DNA of 64,000 nt, from contig NZ_JANADK010000001.1 of assembly GCF_024199795.1 (NCBI RefSeq), positions 5,456,001-5,520,000 on the forward strand. The letters run 5' to 3'. The notes beneath the pieces are model-generated. The model made no database searches. It saw only the letters and a program-made list of their open reading frames with translations, and was not told the DNA's origin. The DNA is from Bradyrhizobium sp. CCGB01 (GTDB taxonomy: Bacteria; Pseudomonadota; Alphaproteobacteria; Rhizobiales; Xanthobacteraceae). The position numbers and the translations under genes were made by a program. This document shows positions 42,429 through 53,339 of this stretch, piece after piece (positions within the stretch are counted from its first letter, which is position 1; each line of letters opens with the position of its first letter).

Positions 42429-42559
42429 CGTCCTTCGAGACGACCGCTTCGCGGTCTCCTCAGGATGAGGCTAACGGACAACGGTGCCCGTTAAAACTGC
42501 TGCCGCGCGCTCTGTCCTCATCCTGAGGAGCCCGCCGAAGGCGGGCGTCTCGAAGGATG
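42429..42559. repeat. Long inverted repeat with internal palindromes
   Basis: The left arm (CGTCCTTCGAGACG to CTCCTCAGGATGAGG, 42429-42470) is the reverse complement, with changes, of the right arm (CCTCATCCTGAGGAG to CGTCTCGAAGGATG, 42516-42559). Each arm contains its own small palindrome (GACCGCTTCGCGGTC; GCCCGCCGAAGGCGGGC). This is another widespread Bradyrhizobium-type intergenic element. Confidence 0.8.
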
Positions 42560-42577
42560 GGCCCCACGAAGATCGAC

Positions 42578-42853
42578 CTAAAAAGGCATTCCCATCATCT
42601 TCGACAGGCGCTCGATCGAGAGATAGCCGGCGTGGTAGGCGGCGAGGCCGAGGCCGTAGATGATCGCCGAGATGATCGTGGTCCAGATCAGCTTGCGTCC
42701 CATCCGCGTCAGGATCGGCGCGCCGGGATCAGTGCCGGGCGCGCCCACGCCGTCCTCATGCTGGCTGCGCACGCCGAACGGCAGCGTCAGGAACAGCGCG
42801 ATCCACCAGATGACGAAGTAGATCGCGATCGCGGTCGATATCTGGATCGCCAT
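42578..42853 (-). CDS. DUF1467 small membrane protein
   Basis: A 91-residue DUF1467 protein with two hydrophobic helices (AIAIYFVIWWIALFLTLPFG and IIYGLGLAAYHAGYL). The family is found next to mce and RNase J in alphaproteobacteria; function unknown. The last member of the nuo-birA-rnj-mce series in this direction. Confidence 0.88.
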   Translation of the reverse strand: MAIQISTAIAIYFVIWWIALFLTLPFGVRSQHEDGVGAPGTDPGAPILTRMGRKLIWTTIISAIIYGLGLAAYHAGYLSIERLSKMMGMPF

Positions 42854-42862
42854 GGCCGGGCC

Positions 42863-43267
42863 TTACGCCTGCTCGATTTCGACCAGCGCGCCGGAAAAAT
42901 CCTTCGGATGCAGGAACAGTACCGGCTTGCCGTGGGCGCCGATCTTCGGCACGCCGTCGCCGAGCACCCGGGCGCCCTCCTTCACCAGCGTGTCGCGCGA
43001 GGCGATGATGTCGACGACCTCGTAGCAGACATGGTGGATGCCGCCGTCGGCATTGCGCTCGAGGAACTTTGCGATCGGCGAGGCCTCGCCGAGCGGCTCG
43101 ATGAACTCGATCTTGGTGTTGGGCAGCGTCGCGAACACGGTGGTGACGCCATGCTCGGGCAGCGCCACGGCATCAGAAATTTCAGCCCCAAACGCCGCAC
43201 CGTAGATCTTTGCGGCCTTGACGGCGTCCTTGGTCGCGATCGCGACGTGGTTGAGCCGGCCCAGCAT
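42863..43267 (-). CDS. mce: Methylmalonyl-CoA epimerase
   Basis: Converts (S)- to (R)-methylmalonyl-CoA in propionate metabolism. 134 residues of the VOC superfamily, starting MLGRLNHVAIATKDAVKAAK with metal-ligand His7; further ligands are in GIHHVCYEVVDI and LHPKDFSGALVEIEQ (Glu). Lies 13 bp after the RNase J gene. Confidence 0.92.
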   Translation of the reverse strand: MLGRLNHVAIATKDAVKAAKIYGAAFGAEISDAVALPEHGVTTVFATLPNTKIEFIEPLGEASPIAKFLERNADGGIHHVCYEVVDIIASRDTLVKEGARVLGDGVPKIGAHGKPVLFLHPKDFSGALVEIEQA

Positions 43268-43279
43268 GTTTCTCTCCCC

Positions 43280-44950
43280 TTACACTGTCAGCACATGTAC
43301 CAGACAGGGGGGCTTTTTACCCCAATGTTCGTTGATCACGGCACGGACAGCGCGTCGCACCGACTCGCCCAGTGCATCCGGATCGCGGCGGCGCGCTTTC
43401 GGCAGGCCCTCGATGGTGGAGACCACGGCGTCGAAGACGAGGTCGTCGAAGGGCTCGCCGGCCCTGTTCTTCTCGGGGATGCCGACCAGATCGACCTCGG
43501 GATCGTCGGCAAGCTCGCCCTGCTCCGTCATCGCAACCGCGACGAAGGCGCAGCCTGAGTAGGCCATGCGGCGGCGCTCGACCACGGCGCGGGATTTGGA
43601 GTCCTCCAAAATCGTGCCGTCCTTGTAGAGACGGCCGGAGGGCACTTCGCCGATGATGCCGGGATCGCCCGGGCCGAGCTTGATCAGGTCGCCATTGCGA
43701 ACGACCAGGACGCGCGGCACGCCGGCGGCGCGGGCGAGCTTGGCGTGCTCGTTGAGGTGCAGGGCCTCGCCATGAACGGGGATCAGGAGCTGCGGCTTCA
43801 CCCAGGAGATCAGGTCGCGCAGCTCGTCGCGGCGGGGATGACCGGAGACGTGGACCAGATGGTCGCGGTCGGTGATGATTTCGACGCCCTGAAGTACCAG
43901 ATTGTTGATGATCGAGCCGACGGCCTTCTCATTGCCCGGAATGGTGCGCGAGGAGAAGATCACGCTGTCGCCGCGGTTGAGCGTGATCTCGGGATGGTCG
44001 TCATTGGCGATGCGCGCCAGCGCCGCGCGCGGCTCGCCCTGGCTGCCGGTGCACAGCGCCAGCACCTTGTCCTGCGGAAGATGGCCGTAGACCTCGGGCG
44101 AGCGGAAATTCTGCACAAAGTCGAGATAACCGGTCTCGCGTGCGACCTGCACGACGCGCTCCATGGCGCGGCCGACCACGACGACCTCGCGGTCGGCGGC
44201 TTTCGCGGCGTCGGCGACGGCCTTGATGCGGGCGACGTTGGAAGCGAAGGTCGTCACCGCGACGCGGCCCTTGGCGGCCTTCACCAGATCGATGATGGTC
44301 CGCGCGACCTCGGCCTCGGACGGCGAGCGGCCGTCACGCACGGCGTTGGTGGAATCGCCGATCAGGGCGAGCACGCCCTCCTCGCCGAGTTCGCGCAGCC
44401 GCTTCTCGTCGGTCGGCTGCCCCAGCGTCGGGGTCGGGTCGATCTTCCAGTCGCCGGTGTGCAGCACGATGCCGGCCGCGGTGTGGATCGCCAGCGCGTG
44501 CGCTTCCGGAATCGAATGCGCGACGGGAATGAACTCGACGTTGAACGGGCCGATATCGACGCGCCCGCCTGACGGCACCACCGTCACCGGGATCTTCGGC
44601 GCATTGCGCTCGGCGGCGCATTTGGCCTCGAACAGCGCCGCGCTGAACTGCGTGGCATAGATCGGGCATTTCAGCGTCGGCCAGAGGTCGATGATGGCGC
44701 CGAAATGGTCCTCATGGGCGTGGGTGAGCACCAGGCCCATCAGGTTCTTGCGTTCCTTCTCCAGGAAGCTGATGTCGGGCATGATCAGGTCGATGCCCGG
44801 CAGATGCTCCTCGTCGCCGAAGGAGACGCCGAGATCGACCGCGAGCCAGGCGCGCTGCTGGCGGTTGCCGAGGCCGTAGATCGACAGGTTCATGCCGATC
44901 TCGCCGACGCCGCCGAGCGGCGCAAAGACCAGTTCGTCAGGCTTCGCCAT
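43280..44950 (-). CDS. rnj: Ribonuclease J family
   Basis: Metallo-beta-lactamase RNase with endo- and 5'-3' exonuclease activity. 556 residues. The metal-binding motif is TGLVLTHAHEDHFGAI-like (HAHEDH, near residue 81), followed by HTGDWKID and the late VSGHPRRDELRDLI. ATG 44950 overlaps the birA stop by one ATGA. Involved in RNA maturation and decay in alphaproteobacteria. Confidence 0.94.
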   Translation of the reverse strand: MAKPDELVFAPLGGVGEIGMNLSIYGLGNRQQRAWLAVDLGVSFGDEEHLPGIDLIMPDISFLEKERKNLMGLVLTHAHEDHFGAIIDLWPTLKCPIYATQFSAALFEAKCAAERNAPKIPVTVVPSGGRVDIGPFNVEFIPVAHSIPEAHALAIHTAAGIVLHTGDWKIDPTPTLGQPTDEKRLRELGEEGVLALIGDSTNAVRDGRSPSEAEVARTIIDLVKAAKGRVAVTTFASNVARIKAVADAAKAADREVVVVGRAMERVVQVARETGYLDFVQNFRSPEVYGHLPQDKVLALCTGSQGEPRAALARIANDDHPEITLNRGDSVIFSSRTIPGNEKAVGSIINNLVLQGVEIITDRDHLVHVSGHPRRDELRDLISWVKPQLLIPVHGEALHLNEHAKLARAAGVPRVLVVRNGDLIKLGPGDPGIIGEVPSGRLYKDGTILEDSKSRAVVERRRMAYSGCAFVAVAMTEQGELADDPEVDLVGIPEKNRAGEPFDDLVFDAVVSTIEGLPKARRRDPDALGESVRRAVRAVINEHWGKKPPCLVHVLTV

Positions 44951-45756
44951 CACGCAGCTCCCACGGAGGCGACAGGACCAAAGAACACCTCGCCGGCCGC
45001 AACCGGCACGCGCCGGCCCTCCGCGGTGCGGACGATCAGGCAGCCGGTGTCGTCGATAGTGTCGAAAATGCCTTCCAGCGTCATCGTTCCCGTGTTGATC
45101 GCGACCCGCTCGCCGAGGCCGGCGGCGCGCTCCAGCCACAGCTTGCGGATCTCGGCAAAGCCGCGGCCATTGTCCCAGATGCCGCGGAATTCCACCCAGG
45201 CGTCTGACAGCGCCGAGAACAGCTCCTCCGCGCTGATCTGGACGCCGAGGGCGGCCAGCGACACCGCGGGCGTCGGCGTGCCCTCGGGCGCCGCTACGAC
45301 GTTGGTGCCCATGCCGACGACCACGGCCAGGCGGTCGCCGATGGCTTCGGCCTCGAGGCCGATGCCGACCAGCTTCTTGCCGCCGGCGAGCACGTCGTTC
45401 GGCCATTTCAGGGCATAGCGGGGCCGGCCCTCGCCGAGGCGCAGCGCGGCCTCCAGGCTGACCTTCTCCAGGGCGGCCTCCTCGGCCAGCCCCGCCGCAA
45501 AACCGATTGTGGCGGCGACCGCAGGCGCTATGTCCAGGATCTCGAGAACGCTGGCTGCGAGATTGCCCTTTGGCGCGATCCAGGCGCGCTGACGCCGGCC
45601 GCGGCCGGCGGTCTGCTCTATCGTGACGAACCACATCGGGCCGCGTTCGCCGCGCCTCGCGTGCTCGATCGCCTCGGTATTGGTCGAGCCGGTCCGTTCG
45701 AAGGCGGCGAGCTTGTAGCCCGCCGACTGTGCGCGAGGACCGAGCGCGAATCCCAT
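44950..45756 (-). CDS. birA: Biotin-[acetyl-CoA-carboxylase] ligase
   Basis: Attaches biotin to carboxylases. 268 residues. The biotin-binding loop TAGRGRRQRAW and the lysine in KWPNDVLAGGKKLVGIGLE are present. No DNA-binding domain is attached, so it is the monofunctional type without repressor activity. It follows nuoN by one base, a known arrangement in these bacteria. Confidence 0.94.
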   Translation of the reverse strand: MGFALGPRAQSAGYKLAAFERTGSTNTEAIEHARRGERGPMWFVTIEQTAGRGRRQRAWIAPKGNLAASVLEILDIAPAVAATIGFAAGLAEEAALEKVSLEAALRLGEGRPRYALKWPNDVLAGGKKLVGIGLEAEAIGDRLAVVVGMGTNVVAAPEGTPTPAVSLAALGVQISAEELFSALSDAWVEFRGIWDNGRGFAEIRKLWLERAAGLGERVAINTGTMTLEGIFDTIDDTGCLIVRTAEGRRVPVAAGEVFFGPVASVGAA

Positions 45757-45757
45757 C

Positions 45758-47194
45758 CTAGAACAGCGACTTGGCCGCCGCGGAGGCGACGCTCACCACG
45801 GGACCTGCGAACAGCGCGAACAGGATGGTGAACAGGCCCGCAACCGCCAGCACCGTCTTCACCTCGACGCGCATCGGATCGACCTGGCCGGCCGGCTCGT
45901 CGAAATACATCGTCTTGACGATGGCGAGGTAGTAGTAGGCGCCCACGACGCTGGAGAGCACGCCGACCACGGCGAGCGTGAACAGGTTCGCCTTGATGGC
46001 GGCGACGAAGACGTACCATTTGGCGAAGAAGCCGGCGAGCGGCGGGATGCCCGCGAGCGAGAACAGCAGCATCGCGAACATGAAGGCGAGCAGCGGGTTG
46101 GTCCGCGAGAGACCCGCGAAATCCCTGATCTGCTCGACCGGCTGGCCGTTGCGCTTCATGGCGAGGATGACCGAGAACGAGCCAAGCGTCATCGCGACAT
46201 AGATCACGATGTACATCAGGACGCCCTGCGCGCCCTCGACCGTGCCGGAGGCAAGGCCGACCAGCGCAAAGCCCATGTGGCCGATCGAGGAATACGCCAT
46301 CAGGCGCTTGATGTTGCTCTGGCCGATCGCGGCGAAGGAGCCCAGCGCCATCGAGGCGATCGCCACGAACACCAGGATCTGCTGCCACTGCGAGACGATG
46401 CCCGGGAATGCGGTCAGCGTGACGCGGGTGAAGACGGCGAGCGCGGCCACCTTCGGCGCCGAGGCGAAGAAGGCCGTCACCGGGGTGGGCGCGCCCTCGT
46501 AGACGTCAGGCGTCCACATGTGGAACGGCACGGCCGAGACCTTGAAGCAGAGGCCGGCGAGCAGGAAGACCAGGCCGAACACCAGACCGACGTTCGACAC
46601 CGTCGCGGCTGCCGCAATGCCGGCGAAGCTCACCGTGCCGGTGAAGCCGTAGACCAGCGAGGAGCCGTACAGCAGCATGCCCGACGACAGCGCGCCGAGC
46701 ACGAAGTACTTCAGGCCGGCTTCGGTCGACTTGGCGTTGTCGCGGTTCGAGGCCGCCACGACGTAGAGCGCGAGCGACATCAGCTCGAGGCCGAGATAGA
46801 GCGAGATCAGGTCGCCGGCCGAGATCAGCACCATCATGCCGAGCGTCGAGAGCAGCACCAGGATCGCGTATTCGAAGATCCGGCGCGACGGATCGGAGAG
46901 GAACTCGGTCGACAGCACCAGCGTCACCGCCGAGCCGATCAGGGCCAGGATCTTCATGAAGCGGGCGAAATCGTCGACGATGAAGCTGCCGCCGAAGGTC
47001 ACCTGCTTACCCGCAGGCACCATGTATTCGAGCACGCCGACCACGACCAGGAGCAGGACCGCCAGCGAGGTCACCGCCTTGGTCGTCTCCTGCCCGCGAT
47101 AGGCTCCCAGCATCAGAAGCGCCATCGCGCCGACCGCGAGCACGATCTCGGGCAGCACCGGCGCCAGTTGATAACCTGCAGTCTCAAAGCTCAT
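45758..47194 (-). CDS. nuoN: NADH-quinone oxidoreductase subunit N
   Basis: Antiporter-like membrane subunit of complex I (478 residues, fourteen helices). The conserved transmembrane glutamate is in ISLYLGLELMSLALYVV and the lysine in LCFKVSAVPFHMWTPDVYEG. Last nuo gene in the operon, with birA directly after it. Confidence 0.96.
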   Translation of the reverse strand: MSFETAGYQLAPVLPEIVLAVGAMALLMLGAYRGQETTKAVTSLAVLLLVVVGVLEYMVPAGKQVTFGGSFIVDDFARFMKILALIGSAVTLVLSTEFLSDPSRRIFEYAILVLLSTLGMMVLISAGDLISLYLGLELMSLALYVVAASNRDNAKSTEAGLKYFVLGALSSGMLLYGSSLVYGFTGTVSFAGIAAAATVSNVGLVFGLVFLLAGLCFKVSAVPFHMWTPDVYEGAPTPVTAFFASAPKVAALAVFTRVTLTAFPGIVSQWQQILVFVAIASMALGSFAAIGQSNIKRLMAYSSIGHMGFALVGLASGTVEGAQGVLMYIVIYVAMTLGSFSVILAMKRNGQPVEQIRDFAGLSRTNPLLAFMFAMLLFSLAGIPPLAGFFAKWYVFVAAIKANLFTLAVVGVLSSVVGAYYYLAIVKTMYFDEPAGQVDPMRVEVKTVLAVAGLFTILFALFAGPVVSVASAAAKSLF

Positions 47195-47216
47195 GGCGAT
47201 ATCCTGACCTGCCCGA

Positions 47217-48725
47217 TCACTGGAGCAGTGCGGCGGCCTTCACGGCCGTCACAGCGGTGTTGTAGTTGTTGACGAGTTGCTGGACCGAGGCGGCCGACAT
47301 GTCGAGCACCGGCTTCGGATAGACGCCGAACAGGATCGTCAGCGCGATCAGCGGGAACAGCGTCACGCACTCGCGCAAGGTGAGATCCTTCATGCTCATC
47401 AGCGACGGCTTGACCAGCGCCCCGAACACGACCTTGCGGTAGAGCCACAGCGCATAGCCCGCCGAAAGGATCACGCCGAAGGTGGCGAAGAACGCGGTCG
47501 GGATCGAGACCTTGAAGGTGCCGAGCAGCGTCATGAACTCGCCGACGAAGCCGCTCGTTCCCGGCAGACCGACATTGGCCATGGTGAAGACCATGAAGGT
47601 CAGCGCGTAGAGCGGCATCCGGTTGACGAGGCCGCCATAGGCCGCGATCTCGCGGGTGTGCATGCGGTCGTAGACGATGCCGACGCAGAGGAACAGCGCG
47701 CCGGAGACGATGCCGTGCGAGATCATCTGGAACACGCCGCCGGCGACGCCCTGCATGGTGCCGGCGAAGATGCCCATGGTGACGAAGCCCATATGCGCCA
47801 CTGACGAGTACGCAATCAGCTTCTTCATGTCCTCCTGCATCAGGGCGACCAGCGAGGTGTAGATGATCGCGATGGCGGAGAGCGTGAAGACCAGCGGCGC
47901 GAAGTCGTGCGAGGCCAGCGGGAACATCGGCAGCGAGAAGCGCAGGAAGCCGTAGCCACCCATCTTCAGGAGGATCGCGGCGAGAACCACCGAGCCCGCG
48001 GTCGGCGCCTCGACGTGCGCGTCGGGCAGCCAGGTGTGCACCGGCCACATCGGCATCTTCACCGCGAACGAGGCGAAGAAGGCGAGCCACGCCCAGGTCT
48101 GCAACGACCGCGGCACGGCGGTGTGCATGAGGATCGGGATGTCGGTGGTGCCGCCGTTCCAGTACAGCGCCATGATGGCGAGCAGCATCAGCACCGAGCC
48201 GAGCAGCGTGTAGAGAAAGAACTTGAACGACGCGTAGACCCGGCGCGGACCGCCCCAGACGCCGATGATCAGGAACATCGGGATCAGGCCGCCTTCGAAG
48301 AACAGGTAGAACAGCACGAGATCGAGCGCCGAGAAGGTGCCGACCATCAGCGTTTCCAGGATCAGGAACGCCATCATGTATTCGCGGACGCGGCTCGTGA
48401 TCGCCTTCCAGCTCGCGATGATGCAGAACGGCATGATCGCGGTGGTCAGGATCACCAGCGGCAGCGAGATGCCGTCGACGCCCATGTGGTAGGTGATGCC
48501 GGTGGCGAGCCAGTTCGCCTTCTCGACGAACTGGAAGTCTGCGCTCGACGGGTCGAAGCGCATCACCAGGATTACCGACACCGCGAAGGTGATCAGCGTG
48601 GTCCACAGCGCGATCCAGCGCGCGTTGCGCCGGGCCGCCTCGTCATCGCCGCGGCTGAGATAGACGATCAGCGCGCCGACCAGCGGCAGGAAGGTCGTGA
48701 CCGATAGGATGGGCCAGGTTGTCAT
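47217..48725 (-). CDS. nuoM: NADH-quinone oxidoreductase subunit M
   Basis: Antiporter-like proton-pumping subunit (502 residues). The key glutamate lies in [18 protein letters not shown] and the lysine in [20 protein letters not shown]. Directly follows nuoL, whose stop and the nuoM ATG are adjacent. Confidence 0.97.
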   Translation of the reverse strand: MTTWPILSVTTFLPLVGALIVYLSRGDDEAARRNARWIALWTTLITFAVSVILVMRFDPSSADFQFVEKANWLATGITYHMGVDGISLPLVILTTAIMPFCIIASWKAITSRVREYMMAFLILETLMVGTFSALDLVLFYLFFEGGLIPMFLIIGVWGGPRRVYASFKFFLYTLLGSVLMLLAIMALYWNGGTTDIPILMHTAVPRSLQTWAWLAFFASFAVKMPMWPVHTWLPDAHVEAPTAGSVVLAAILLKMGGYGFLRFSLPMFPLASHDFAPLVFTLSAIAIIYTSLVALMQEDMKKLIAYSSVAHMGFVTMGIFAGTMQGVAGGVFQMISHGIVSGALFLCVGIVYDRMHTREIAAYGGLVNRMPLYALTFMVFTMANVGLPGTSGFVGEFMTLLGTFKVSIPTAFFATFGVILSAGYALWLYRKVVFGALVKPSLMSMKDLTLRECVTLFPLIALTILFGVYPKPVLDMSAASVQQLVNNYNTAVTAVKAAALLQ

Positions 48726-50804
48726 TTACTGGCCTCCAAAGCCGAACATGAACCAGGTGATCAGGCCGGCGGCGCCGATCAGCATGGCGAATGCGTAGTG
48801 ATAGAGATAGCCGGTCTGGATCTTCACGACGTTGCGGGTGACGTCCAGCACGCGGGCCGAGACACCGTCGGGGCCGAAGCCGTCGATGATGAAGCCGTCG
48901 CCCTTCTTCCAGAGCTGATAGCCGATCCACTTCGCCGGACGGACGAAGATGAGGTCGTAGAGCTCGTCGAAGTACCATTTGTTGAGCAGGAACTGGTACA
49001 GCATCGGATGCTCTGCGGCGAGCCGAACGGGGATGTAGGGCCGGCGGATGTAGAACAGGTACGAGACGAGGAAGCCCAGCACCATCATCACCGTCGGCAG
49101 GAAGGCGATGGTCTCGGGGATGTGGTGCATCTCCTCGATGATGTGCGGGTTCATCTTCACGGACTCGCGGAAGAACTCCTCGACGCCGTGACCGGCGAAC
49201 AGCTCCTTGAACGGCAGACCCGCGACGAAGGAGCCAACCGCGAGCACGCCGATCGGGATCAGGATCCAGAGCGGAGCCTCATGCGCGGCTTCGTAATGGT
49301 GCTCGTCGTGCGGCTCACCGTGGAAGGTCTTGAAGATCAGGCGCCAGGAGTAGAACGAGGTCAGGCCGGCGGCGACGACCGTCATCAGGAAGCCGTACAT
49401 CGCGAACGGATTGTGCGAGGCATAGGCGGACTCGATGATCGCGTCCTTGGAGAAGTAGCCGGCGGTAAGCGGGAATCCGGTGAGCGCGAGCGTGCCGACC
49501 ACCATCACCGCATAGGTGTAGGGGATCTTCTTCCAGAGGCCGCCCATGTTGCGGATGTCCTGCTCGTGGTGCATCGCGTAGATCACCGAGCCGGAGCCCA
49601 AGAACAGCAGCGCCTTGAAGAAGGCATGCGTGAACAGGTGGAACATGCCGACCGAATAGGCCCCTGCTCCCATCGCCACGAACATGTAGCCGAGTTGCGA
49701 ACAGGTCGAGTAGGCGACGATGCGCTTGATGTCGTTCTGGACGAGGCCGATGGTCGCGGCGAAGAACGCGGTGGTGGCGCCGAAGAACATCACGACGGCC
49801 TGCGCGTTCGGCGCGAGTTCGAACAGCGGCGACAGGCGCGCCACCATGAAGACGCCGGCGGTGACCATGGTCGCGGCGTGGATCAGCGCGGAGACCGGCG
49901 TCGGGCCTTCCATCGCGTCCGGCAACCAGGTGTGCAGCAGGAACTGCGCCGACTTGCCCATCGCGCCCATGAACAGCAGGAGGCAGGTCAGGGTCAGCGC
50001 GTCAGCGTGCCAGCCGAGGAAGTTGATGGTCTTGCCGGTGAGGCCGGGCGCGGCATGGAAGATGGTCTCGAAGTCGGTCGAGCCGGCCAGCATGAAGATC
50101 GCGAAGATGCCGAGCGCGAAGCCGAAATCGCCGACGCGGTTGACCACGAAGGCCTTGATCGCCGCCGCATTCGCCGACGGCTTCTGGTACCAGAAGCCGA
50201 TCAGCAGATAGCTCGCCAGACCCACGCCTTCCCAGCCGAAGAACAGCTGGACGAGGTTGTCCGCGGTCACCAGCATCAGCATGGCGAAGGTGAACAGCGA
50301 GAGATAGCCGAAGAAGCGCGGCCGGTACGGATCCTCGTCCATATAGCCGATGGAATAGAGGTGCACGAGCGAGGACACGGTCGTGACCACCACGAGCATG
50401 ACGGCGGTGAGCGTGTCGACCCGCAGCGTCCACCAGACCTGGAGGTCGCCGGAGAAGATAAAGGGCAGCAGCTGGATGCGAGCGTCGTGATGCATGAAGC
50501 CGACATCGACCAGCGTCATCCAGGACAGCGCCGCTGCCACGAACAGCAACCCGGTCGTGATCAGCTCGGCGCCGCGCGAGCCGGCCGCTGCCGGCTCGAC
50601 CGGACCGTGGCCGTGATCGTCATGCGCGTGATCGTCGTGGCCATGGTCGTCATGGGCCGCCGACGCGTGAGCGTCGCCGTGGCCGTGATCGCCGTGATGC
50701 TCGACCTCGTCGCCCGAGGGGTTGCGGCCATGTGCGCCGACGAGCGCGATCAGGCCGGCCAGAATGGCGCCCAGCAGAGGCAGAAAGACAATTGCCTGAA
50801 CCAT
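48726..50804 (-). CDS. nuoL: NADH-quinone oxidoreductase subunit L with His/Asp-rich insertion
   Basis: The most distal proton-pumping subunit, 692 residues with the long lateral helix near the C-terminus. The glutamate is in [19 protein letters not shown] and the lysine/histidine region in [18 protein letters not shown]. Odd feature: between the first two helices (about residues 25-70) there is a loop very rich in His and Asp ([11 protein letters not shown] and [16 protein letters not shown]), a probable metal-binding or storage stretch. The rest is standard. Confidence 0.97.
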   Translation of the reverse strand: MVQAIVFLPLLGAILAGLIALVGAHGRNPSGDEVEHHGDHGHGDAHASAAHDDHGHDDHAHDDHGHGPVEPAAAGSRGAELITTGLLFVAAALSWMTLVDVGFMHHDARIQLLPFIFSGDLQVWWTLRVDTLTAVMLVVVTTVSSLVHLYSIGYMDEDPYRPRFFGYLSLFTFAMLMLVTADNLVQLFFGWEGVGLASYLLIGFWYQKPSANAAAIKAFVVNRVGDFGFALGIFAIFMLAGSTDFETIFHAAPGLTGKTINFLGWHADALTLTCLLLFMGAMGKSAQFLLHTWLPDAMEGPTPVSALIHAATMVTAGVFMVARLSPLFELAPNAQAVVMFFGATTAFFAATIGLVQNDIKRIVAYSTCSQLGYMFVAMGAGAYSVGMFHLFTHAFFKALLFLGSGSVIYAMHHEQDIRNMGGLWKKIPYTYAVMVVGTLALTGFPLTAGYFSKDAIIESAYASHNPFAMYGFLMTVVAAGLTSFYSWRLIFKTFHGEPHDEHHYEAAHEAPLWILIPIGVLAVGSFVAGLPFKELFAGHGVEEFFRESVKMNPHIIEEMHHIPETIAFLPTVMMVLGFLVSYLFYIRRPYIPVRLAAEHPMLYQFLLNKWYFDELYDLIFVRPAKWIGYQLWKKGDGFIIDGFGPDGVSARVLDVTRNVVKIQTGYLYHYAFAMLIGAAGLITWFMFGFGGQ

Positions 50805-50812
50805 GACCGAGC

Positions 50813-51121
50813 TCAGCCCTTCATCAGATTGACGTCCTCAACCGCGATCGAGCCGCGGTTGCGGAAATAGACCACCAGGATGGCGAGACCGATCGCGGCT
50901 TCCGCAGCCGCAACCGTCAGCACCAGCAACGCGAAGACCTGGCCGACGATGTCGCCGAGGAAGGTCGAGAACGCCACGAGGTTGATATTGACCGAGAGCA
51001 GGATCAGCTCGATCGACATCAGGATGACGATGATGTTCTTGCGGTTCAGGAAGATGCCGAGGATCCCGAGCGTGAACAGGATCGCGCCGACCGCCAGATA
51101 ATGTCCGAGCCCGATCGTCAT
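50813..51121 (-). CDS. nuoK: NADH-quinone oxidoreductase subunit K
   Basis: Three-helix membrane subunit (102 residues), homologous to ND4L. Conserved glutamates lie in [16 protein letters not shown] and [19 protein letters not shown] 51121 overlaps the nuoJ stop (ATGA); three codons upstream is another possible start. Confidence 0.96.
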   Translation of the reverse strand: MTIGLGHYLAVGAILFTLGILGIFLNRKNIIVILMSIELILLSVNINLVAFSTFLGDIVGQVFALLVLTVAAAEAAIGLAILVVYFRNRGSIAVEDVNLMKG

Positions 51122-51756
51122 TTCACCCACTCCGCCGCGTCGGCATCCGAGAGCCCCTGCCCCGGCGCCACCTTGCGCATCGCCATCGCCATCTCAGGCG
51201 TGCGTGCGTTCTGAACGTTGATGTCCTGCCGCTTCACGCTCGCCTTGTGGCGCAGCGTCAGCACGATGGCGCCGATCATGGCGACCAGCAGCACCATGCC
51301 CGAGAGCTGGAAGTAGTGGATGTACTTCGTATAGAGCACGAGCCCGAGCGCCTCGGTGTTCGAGACGTTGGTCGGGATCGGCGCCGTGATCGTCTTGCTC
51401 ACGGTCGGGTTGATGATCCAGGCGCCGACGGTCAGCAGCAGCTCGAACAGGAAGATGCCGCCAATCACGAGACCAACCGGCAGATACTGAATGAAGCCCT
51501 CGCGCAGCTCGACGAAGTCGACGTCGAGCATCATGATCACGAACAGGAACAGCACCGCGACGGCGCCGACATAGACGACGATCAGGATCATCGCCAGGAA
51601 TTCGGCGCCCATCAGCACGAACAGGCCGGAGGCGTTGACGAAGGCCAGGATCAGGTACAGCACGGAGTGCACGGGATTGCGCGAGACAATCACCATCACC
51701 GCCGAGGCGACGCAGATGCCGGCGAAGAGATAGAAGAACAGCGCGGGAAGGATCAT
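51118..51756 (-). CDS. nuoJ: NADH-quinone oxidoreductase subunit J
   Basis: Five-helix membrane subunit (212 residues), homologous to ND6. The signature [20 protein letters not shown] contains the pi-bulge helix, followed by [19 protein letters not shown]. The C-terminal tail after the last helix is soluble. Confidence 0.96.
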   Translation of the reverse strand: MILPALFFYLFAGICVASAVMVIVSRNPVHSVLYLILAFVNASGLFVLMGAEFLAMILIVVYVGAVAVLFLFVIMMLDVDFVELREGFIQYLPVGLVIGGIFLFELLLTVGAWIINPTVSKTITAPIPTNVSNTEALGLVLYTKYIHYFQLSGMVLLVAMIGAIVLTLRHKASVKRQDINVQNARTPEMAMAMRKVAPGQGLSDADAAEWVK

Positions 51757-51765
51757 GCTCTCATC

Positions 51766-52260
51766 TCACCGGTACGGCGCGTCGAGCTCGATCGCTTTCG
51801 CGATCTCGCGTTCCCAGCGGTCGCCATTGGCGAGCAGCTTGGCCTTGTCATAGAACAGTTCCTCGCGGGTCTCGGTCGCGAACTCGAAGTTCGGACCTTC
51901 GACGATGGCGTCGACCGGGCAGGCCTCCTGGCAGAGGCCGCAATAGATGCACTTCACCATGTCGATGTCGTAGCGCACGGTGCGGCGGGTGCCGTCGTTG
52001 CGGCGCGGGCCGGCCTCGATGGTGATGGCCTGCGCCGGGCAAATCGCTTCGCACAGCTTGCAGGCGATGCAGCGCTCTTCGCCGTTCGGATAGCGGCGCA
52101 GCGCATGCTCGCCGCGGAAGCGCGGCGAGATCGGGCCCTTCTCGAAGGGATAGTTCAGCGTGGGCTTCGGCTGGAAGAAATAGCGCATGGCGAGGAAGAA
52201 CGCCGAGACGAATTCCGACAGCAGGAGCGAACGTGCAGTGGCGTTGACATTGATACCCAT
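51766..52260 (-). CDS. nuoI: NADH-quinone oxidoreductase subunit I
   Basis: Electron-transfer subunit (164 residues) with two [4Fe-4S] sites: [18 protein letters not shown] and [18 protein letters not shown]. Docks at the junction of the peripheral and membrane arms. Confidence 0.97.
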   Translation of the reverse strand: MGINVNATARSLLLSEFVSAFFLAMRYFFQPKPTLNYPFEKGPISPRFRGEHALRRYPNGEERCIACKLCEAICPAQAITIEAGPRRNDGTRRTVRYDIDMVKCIYCGLCQEACPVDAIVEGPNFEFATETREELFYDKAKLLANGDRWEREIAKAIELDAPYR

Positions 52261-52267
52261 GACGGCC

Positions 52268-53335
52268 TCACTTCGGCGCGATGCCGGCGAAATGCAGCAC
52301 GCCGGCCACCACGATCACCATCGCCAGCGACAGCGGCAGGAACACCTTCCAGCCGAGGCGCATCAATTGGTCGTAGCGGTAGCGCGGCACGATCGCCTTT
52401 GCCATCGCGAACAGGAAGAACATGAAGAACACTTTGAGCGAGAACCAGATGATCCCCGGCACCCAGTTGAAGGGCGGCAGGTCCACCGGCGGCAGCCAGC
52501 CTCCGAGGAACAGGATCGTGGCCATCGCGCACATCGTGACGATCGCGACGTACTCGCCGAGCATGAACAGCAGGTACGGCGTCGAGCCGTACTCGACCAT
52601 GAAGCCGGCGACGAGCTCGGATTCCGCTTCGACGAGGTCGAACGGCGGACGGTTGGTTTCCGCCAGCGCCGAGACGTAGAAGATCACGAACATCGGGAAC
52701 AGCGGCCACACATACCAGTTCAGGATGGTGAGCTGCGGCAGCCCGATCAGGCTGGCAAGGCCGCGCGCGTGCTGGGCCTCGACCACCGCCGACAGGTTCA
52801 GCGTGCCGGCGCAGAGCAGCACCGTGATGATGACGAAGCCGATCGAGACTTCATACGACACCATCTGCGCCGCCGAGCGCAGCGCCGCCAGGAACGGGTA
52901 CTTCGAGTTCGACGACCAGCCGGCCATGATGATGCCGTAGATCGATAGCGACGAGATCGCGAAGATGAAGAGGATGCCGACATTGATGTCGGAGATCACC
53001 CAGCCGAGATTGGTCGGGATCACCGCCCAAGCCGCGAGCGCGAGCACGCACGAGACCAAGGGGGCAAGGAGAAACACACCCTTGTTGGCGCCGGCCGGGA
53101 TGATCGGCTCCTTCAGCACGAACTTGAGCAGGTCGGCGAAGGACTGCAGCAGCCCCCACGGGCCGACCACGTTCGGGCCGCGGCGGATCTGCACCGCCGC
53201 CCAGATCTTGCGGTCGGCGAGCAGGATGTAGGCGATCGCGACCAGCAGGACGACGAGCACCAGGACGCTCTGCGCGACCATGATGATCAGCGGCCAAAGG
53301 AACCCGGTCCAGAATGCGCTTTCGAAGAATTCCAT
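52268..53335 (-). CDS. nuoH: NADH-quinone oxidoreductase subunit H
   Basis: Quinone-site membrane subunit (355 residues, eight helices). Conserved segments: [20 protein letters not shown], the acidic [20 protein letters not shown] and [10 protein letters not shown]. Homologue of ND1. Confidence 0.97.
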   Translation of the reverse strand: MEFFESAFWTGFLWPLIIMVAQSVLVLVVLLVAIAYILLADRKIWAAVQIRRGPNVVGPWGLLQSFADLLKFVLKEPIIPAGANKGVFLLAPLVSCVLALAAWAVIPTNLGWVISDINVGILFIFAISSLSIYGIIMAGWSSNSKYPFLAALRSAAQMVSYEVSIGFVIITVLLCAGTLNLSAVVEAQHARGLASLIGLPQLTILNWYVWPLFPMFVIFYVSALAETNRPPFDLVEAESELVAGFMVEYGSTPYLLFMLGEYVAIVTMCAMATILFLGGWLPPVDLPPFNWVPGIIWFSLKVFFMFFLFAMAKAIVPRYRYDQLMRLGWKVFLPLSLAMVIVVAGVLHFAGIAPK

Positions 53336-53339
53336 CGGC

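Noticed and set aside
48798..50870. Long plus-strand open frame opposite nuoL
   Set aside because: Antisense shadow of nuoL; composition dominated by Glu, Arg and His from the complementary codons.
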